Assembly (NCBI GenBank): GCA_046757205.1
Contig: JBHHXR010000164.1
Coordinates: forward strand, 1 to 8,163
Source of the DNA: JBHHXR01 sp046757205
GTDB taxonomy: Bacteria > Pseudomonadota > Alphaproteobacteria > Rhodobacterales > Rhodobacteraceae
DNA length: 8,163 nucleotides
Reading direction: 5' to 3'
Part shown: positions 6,837 through 8,163 of the stretch, piece by piece
Position numbering within the stretch: the stretch's first letter is position 1
How the letters are laid out: each line of letters starts with the position of its first letter
Position numbers and translations under genes: made by a program
The notes under the pieces: generated by a model
What the model was told of the DNA's origin: nothing
Databases searched by the model: none
Seen by the model: the letters and a program-made list of their open reading frames with translations, nothing else

Positions 6837-8027
6837 TCAAACCTGTGATTTCTCAAGAGCTTGCGTCAGGTCCGCCAGCAGATCATAGCGGTCCTCCAGC
6901 CCGACGGACAGCCGAACGAGACCTTTGGTGATGCCCAATTCCCGGCGTTTTTCCTCGCTCAGACGCTGGTGAGTCGTGGTTGTGGGATGGGTCACGAGAC
7001 TTTTCGAATCACCCAGGTTGTTGGAGATGAGCACGATGCCGAGCGCGTTCAGGAACCGGAACGCCGCCGCCTGCCCGCCCCTGATTTCGAGCGCCAGAAC
7101 GGTACCGCCGGTTTCCATCTGCGATGCGGCGACGGCCGCCTGGGGATGATCCGCGCGGCCCGGATAGATGAGGTTTTCCAGCGCCGGGTGCCCGGACAGT
7201 TTTTCCGTCAGGAAGGCGGCGGTTTCCGCCTGCGCCCGGCATCGCAGGTCCAGCGTCTCCATCCCCTTGAGCATGATCCACGCGTTGAACGGGCTGAGCG
7301 CGCCGCCGGTATGTTTCAGATAACCCTCCAGTTCATCGCGGATGAACGCCCTGGAACCGAGCACGATGCCGCCCAGGCACCGCCCCTGGCCATCGATATG
7401 CTTGGTCGCGGAGTAGATCAGCACATCGGCGCCCAGCTCGAACGACCGCTGGAAAACCGGCGTGGCGAAGACGTTGTCCACCACCACCCGCGCGCCCTTC
7501 GCATGGGCGATTTCCGCCACCGCGCGAATGTCGATCACTTCCAGCGTCGGGTTTGAAATCGTCTCGAAGAACACCAGCCTGGTTCCGGGGCGGACCGCTT
7601 CGCGCCACTGCGCAAGATCCGTGCCGTCGACGAATGTCACCTCGACGCCGAAGCGCGGCAGCAGGTTTTCCGTGATGTAGAGGCAGGAGCCGAAGAGCGC
7701 GCGCGAGGATACGATGTGATCGCCCGTCCTGAGTTGGCAGAACAGCGCGCCGCTGACCGCCGCCATTCCCGACGCCGTCGCGAATGCATCCTCCGCCCCT
7801 TCCAGCGCCGCCATGCGCTCCTCGAACATGCGCACCGTCGGGTTGCCGTAACGGGCGTAGATGAAGCCGTCGTCGTCGTCGCTGCCGATGAAACGCGCCT
7901 CGGCCGTCTCGGCATCGGGATAGACGAAACTCTGGGTCAGGAAAATGGCCTCGGAGGTTTCACCGTATTGCGAACGGCGCACGCCCTCGTGCACAAGTTT
8001 GGTGCGTGTTTTCCAGTTCTTTTCCAT
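6837..8027 (-). CDS. metZ: O-succinylhomoserine sulfhydrylase (Cys/Met metabolism PLP enzyme)
   Basis: A 396-residue cytoplasmic PLP enzyme of the gamma family (cystathionine gamma-synthase fold). The MetZ type joins an activated homoserine, usually O-succinylhomoserine, directly with sulfide to give homocysteine. Motifs in order are FLTQSFVYPDAETAEARF (29-46), YARYGNPTVRMFEERMAALE (57-76), SGMAAVSGALF (86-96), FETISNPTLEVIDI (154-167), VVVDNVFATPVFQ (181-193, with D184 expected to hold the pyridine nitrogen) and YSATKHIDGQGRCLGG (205-220, with K209 as the Schiff-base lysine). SKSLVTHPTTTTH near 350 is the family's carboxylate-binding block. The ATG at 8025-8027 gives the usual MEKNWKTRTKLVHEG start; a TTG twelve codons upstream would be unusual. 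A SAM-II aptamer upstream supports the methionine-pathway role. Acetyl- versus succinyl-homoserine use cannot be read from the sequence. Confidence 0.96.
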   Translation of the reverse strand: MEKNWKTRTKLVHEGVRRSQYGETSEAIFLTQSFVYPDAETAEARFIGSDDDDGFIYARYGNPTVRMFEERMAALEGAEDAFATASGMAAVSGALFCQLRTGDHIVSSRALFGSCLYITENLLPRFGVEVTFVDGTDLAQWREAVRPGTRLVFFETISNPTLEVIDIRAVAEIAHAKGARVVVDNVFATPVFQRSFELGADVLIYSATKHIDGQGRCLGGIVLGSRAFIRDELEGYLKHTGGALSPFNAWIMLKGMETLDLRCRAQAETAAFLTEKLSGHPALENLIYPGRADHPQAAVAASQMETGGTVLALEIRGGQAAAFRFLNALGIVLISNNLGDSKSLVTHPTTTTHQRLSEEKRRELGITKGLVRLSVGLEDRYDLLADLTQALEKSQV

Positions 8028-8055
8028 GTCGTTTCCGGAAATTCCGGCCCTCCCT
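8028..8055 (-). promoter_or_regulatory. metZ ribosome-binding region: Shine-Dalgarno, palindrome, then ATG
   Basis: On the minus strand AGGGAGGG (8055-8048) is a strong Shine-Dalgarno but ends 20 nt before the ATG. The gap contains the 13-base palindrome CCGGAATTTCCGG (8047-8035) and then 7 nt. If the palindrome folds, the Shine-Dalgarno would come closer to the ATG. Alternatively GGAAA at the end of the palindrome is the working, weaker site. An in-frame ATT (8042-8040) sits 5 nt after AGGGAGGG but would be a very rare start codon. Confidence 0.55.
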
Positions 8056-8061
8056 AGCAAC

Positions 8062-8092
8062 AAAGCCCCGAACAGGCGTCGATCGGGGCTTT
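8062..8092 (-). terminator. Hairpin between SAM-II aptamer and metZ, possible attenuator
   Basis: A perfect 10-bp inverted repeat (8062-8071 and 8083-8092) with an 11-base loop. On the minus strand its 3' arm is TCGGGGCTTT, followed by GTTGCTAGGG, so the run of T is short and broken (TTTGTTG). It lies 11 nt after the riboswitch core and about 34 nt ahead of the metZ ATG, the usual place for an expression platform. It could be a modest intrinsic terminator or a spacer that shapes access to the Shine-Dalgarno just downstream. The inverted repeat is certain; its role is inference. Confidence 0.55.
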
Positions 8093-8103
8093 CCGGGCCG
8101 CGA

Positions 8104-8160
8104 CCTCTTTAGCGGTTTTTTTTTCGTGTGGCCCGCAATCCGGTTCAACAAATCGCCACA
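8104..8160 (-). ncRNA. SAM-II riboswitch (metA motif) upstream of metZ
   Basis: On the minus strand the SAM-II core is complete. P1 is TGTGGC (8160-8155) paired with GCCACA (8132-8127). The loop contains GATTTG and then ACCGGATTGCGG, close to the conserved GATTT..ACCGnATTGC. P1 is followed by CG and nine A, then CCGCTAAAGAGG (8115-8104), matching the conserved GCTAAAnnGG 3' strand. The pseudoknot can form: GCGG of the loop pairs with CCGC, and CC with the final GG. This class binds S-adenosylmethionine and turns off methionine-synthesis genes such as metA, metZ and metC in alphaproteobacteria. SAM-V shares the same core but is mostly marine; SAM-II is preferred. The promoter lies beyond the right edge. 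Confidence 0.94.
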
Positions 8161-8163
8161 GGC

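Noticed and set aside
6747..6842. Direct repeat TATCAAAC at 6747-6754 and 6835-6842
   Set aside because: An 8-base repeat within an AT-rich stretch of this size is plausible by chance, and one copy overlaps the metZ stop codon.
8028..8063. TTG start adding 12 residues to MetZ
   Set aside because: It lies upstream of the AGGGAGGG Shine-Dalgarno and beside the leader hairpin, and the added residues do not resemble MetZ N-termini.

Overview
The window looks like a stretch of core chromosome from a high-GC alphaproteobacterium. The main evidence is a SAM-II riboswitch ahead of metZ, a riboswitch class best known from alphaproteobacteria, and a small DUF6446-like gene between glyQ and glyS. By recall, that arrangement and the protein sequences resemble the Rhodobacterales/Rhodospirillales side of the class. 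I cannot assign a genus. All seven protein genes are on the minus strand, so the region reads right to left. Nothing suggests a prophage, insertion sequence, CRISPR array or defence island.

In order of transcription: a SAM-II riboswitch (8104-8160) and a perfect 10-bp hairpin (8062-8092) precede metZ (6837-8027), which makes homocysteine by direct sulfhydrylation. An unusually AT-rich intergenic stretch then leads to folE (6023-6661, GTP cyclohydrolase I), which has a good Shine-Dalgarno and ends in a textbook intrinsic terminator (5967-5997). Next come trkH (4454-5902, potassium uptake channel subunit) and a thiamine-diphosphate enzyme of the acetolactate synthase/AruI type (2795-4399). A possible promoter then precedes a compact three-gene unit: glyQ (1783-2715), the DUF6446-like membrane protein (1349-1786) and glyS (1-1346, cut by the left edge).

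The strongest functional links are two. In the first, the metZ leader should lower sulfhydrylase synthesis when S-adenosylmethionine is plentiful. In the second, glyQ and glyS encode the alpha and beta subunits of glycyl-tRNA synthetase, with the small membrane protein coupled between them by a 4-bp overlap and a 2-bp gap. folE, trkH and the ThDP enzyme have no evident pathway link to each other. No new system is visible. The items most worth a second look are the layout of the SAM-II expression platform, the uncharacterised protein inside the glyQS operon, and the altered cofactor motif and unknown substrate of the ThDP enzyme.
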